A stretch of 64,000 nucleotides of DNA, from contig NZ_JBHTJV010000003.1 in assembly GCF_042676045.1 (NCBI RefSeq), forward strand, positions 372,001 to 436,000, written 5' to 3'. This document shows, in pieces, positions 63,573-64,000 of the stretch. This DNA comes from Pseudahrensia aquimaris (GTDB lineage: Bacteria > Pseudomonadota > Alphaproteobacteria > Rhizobiales > Rhizobiaceae). The position numbers and the translations under genes were made by a program. Each line of letters begins with the position of its first letter. Position 1 is the stretch's first letter. The notes beneath the pieces are model-generated. The model worked only from the letters and a program-made list of their open reading frames with translations. It was not told the DNA's origin and made no database searches.

Positions 63573-63607
63573 AAAACGGCCCCGCCTCGGTGTTTGAGAC
63601 GGGGCCG
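63573..63607 (-). terminator. internal terminator after the capsid gene
   Basis: In minus-strand RNA a 12-bp GC-rich stem (CGGCCCCGTCTC/GAGGCGGGGCCG, one G-U pair) with a 7-base loop is followed by UUUUCGUUU. It lies between the capsid stop and the connector gene and would reduce downstream transcription relative to capsid. Confidence 0.8.
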
Positions 63608-63642
63608 CTCTTCGGCAGCGTGATGCGTGAGGGAGGAAACGC

Positions 63643-64000
63643 TTACGCGGCGCCGAATTTCACGAGCTTGATCGCGTCAAAGTCCTGAATGCCACCGCCA
63701 ATGCGCTTGGTGGTGTAGAACATGACGTAAGGTTTGGCGGAGTACGGATCGCGCAGGACGCTCACACCGGTGCGGTCGACAACCAGATAACCACGGCGGA
63801 AATCACCAAAGGCAATCGACGTTTCATCTGTCGCAATGTCCGGCATGTCCTCGGCCTCGACCACGGCAAAACCCATCAGGCGGGCGCGGGCATCTGCCGT
63901 GGCTGGCGCTTGCCACAGATAATTGCCGTCCGCGTCTTTCAGCTTGCGCAATTTGGCCTGCGTCTTGCGGTTCATCACCCATGACGCGTTTTGGCGGTAG
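63643..64000 (-). CDS. GTA major capsid protein (gp5-like), C-terminal part
   Basis: Last ~118 codons of an HK97-fold capsid protein, entering from the right edge. ASWVMNRKTQAKLRKLKDADGNYLWQ, FGDFRRGYLVVDRTGVSVLRDPYS and FYTTKRIGGGIQDFDAIKLVKFG are the C-terminal A-domain and P-domain signatures. Upstream genes (terminase, portal, protease) would lie beyond the window. Confidence 0.93.
   Translation of the reverse strand, partial: YRQNASWVMNRKTQAKLRKLKDADGNYLWQAPATADARARLMGFAVVEAEDMPDIATDETSIAFGDFRRGYLVVDRTGVSVLRDPYSAKPYVMFYTTKRIGGGIQDFDAIKLVKFGAA

Overview
The window is a gene-dense stretch (about 55% G+C by eye) of an aerobic alphaproteobacterial chromosome. I infer Hyphomicrobiales (Rhizobiales). 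The reasons are the glnE / two-component pair / degP / ccmHFEI (cycLKJH) / feuQ-feuP-feuN order, an RcGTA-like gene transfer agent cluster, a UvrB with a long charged N-terminal extension, and PleC/DivJ-like PAS kinase architecture. I see no tRNA, rRNA, CRISPR array or insertion sequence.

Layout. (1) 1-7785: a TetR regulator faces, across a 20-bp palindrome, an eight-gene acyl-CoA catabolic operon: SDR, MaoC hydratase, SDR, APH-like kinase, SDR, two acyl-CoA dehydrogenases and a hotdog thioesterase. A further acyl-CoA dehydrogenase is cut by the left edge. The kinase plus dehydrogenase pairing recalls ACAD10/11 and the levulinate (Lva) pathway, so phosphorylation-assisted 4-hydroxyacyl-CoA breakdown is a reasonable guess. 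ETF-ubiquinone oxidoreductase (10088-11773) would take the electrons. (2) 7827-9969: trehalose synthesis (otsB-otsA). (3) 11825-17552: a PNPOx-fold protein, two alpha/beta hydrolases (one PcaD-like), a small membrane protein and uvrB. (4) 17612-19693: a compact cassette of three tandem, mutually related Tat-exported mini-proteins with a C-x33/34-CxxCG signature, bounded by its own promoter and a 17-bp-stem terminator. A His-rich secreted protein converges on it. (5) 19724-26449: AMP nucleosidase, an endonuclease/exonuclease/phosphatase-family protein, an acyl-CoA synthetase-like ligase, a family-4-like uracil-DNA glycosylase and an MFS transporter. (6) 26446-29818: a TPP-riboswitch-led thiM-thiE-thiD operon whose last, translationally coupled gene is a TRAP-type solute-binding protein. 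(7) 29890-43235: an orphan molybdenum hydroxylase large subunit, a DMT exporter, pgi, pepN, a PAS histidine kinase and glnE. (8) 43263-54004: an OmpR-type two-component pair, DegP, the cytochrome c maturation genes ccmH-F-E-I, a lipoprotein, and feuQ-feuP-feuN. (9) 54056-64000: an RcGTA-like cluster from the major capsid protein (cut by the right edge) to the host-specificity protein, followed by what looks like a holin plus nested Rz/Rz1 spanin lysis cassette.

The most unusual items are the Tat/CxxCG triplet, the lysis cassette joined to the GTA cluster, and the riboswitch-controlled solute-binding protein. Functions are inferred from recognised motifs and gene context only; no database search was possible.
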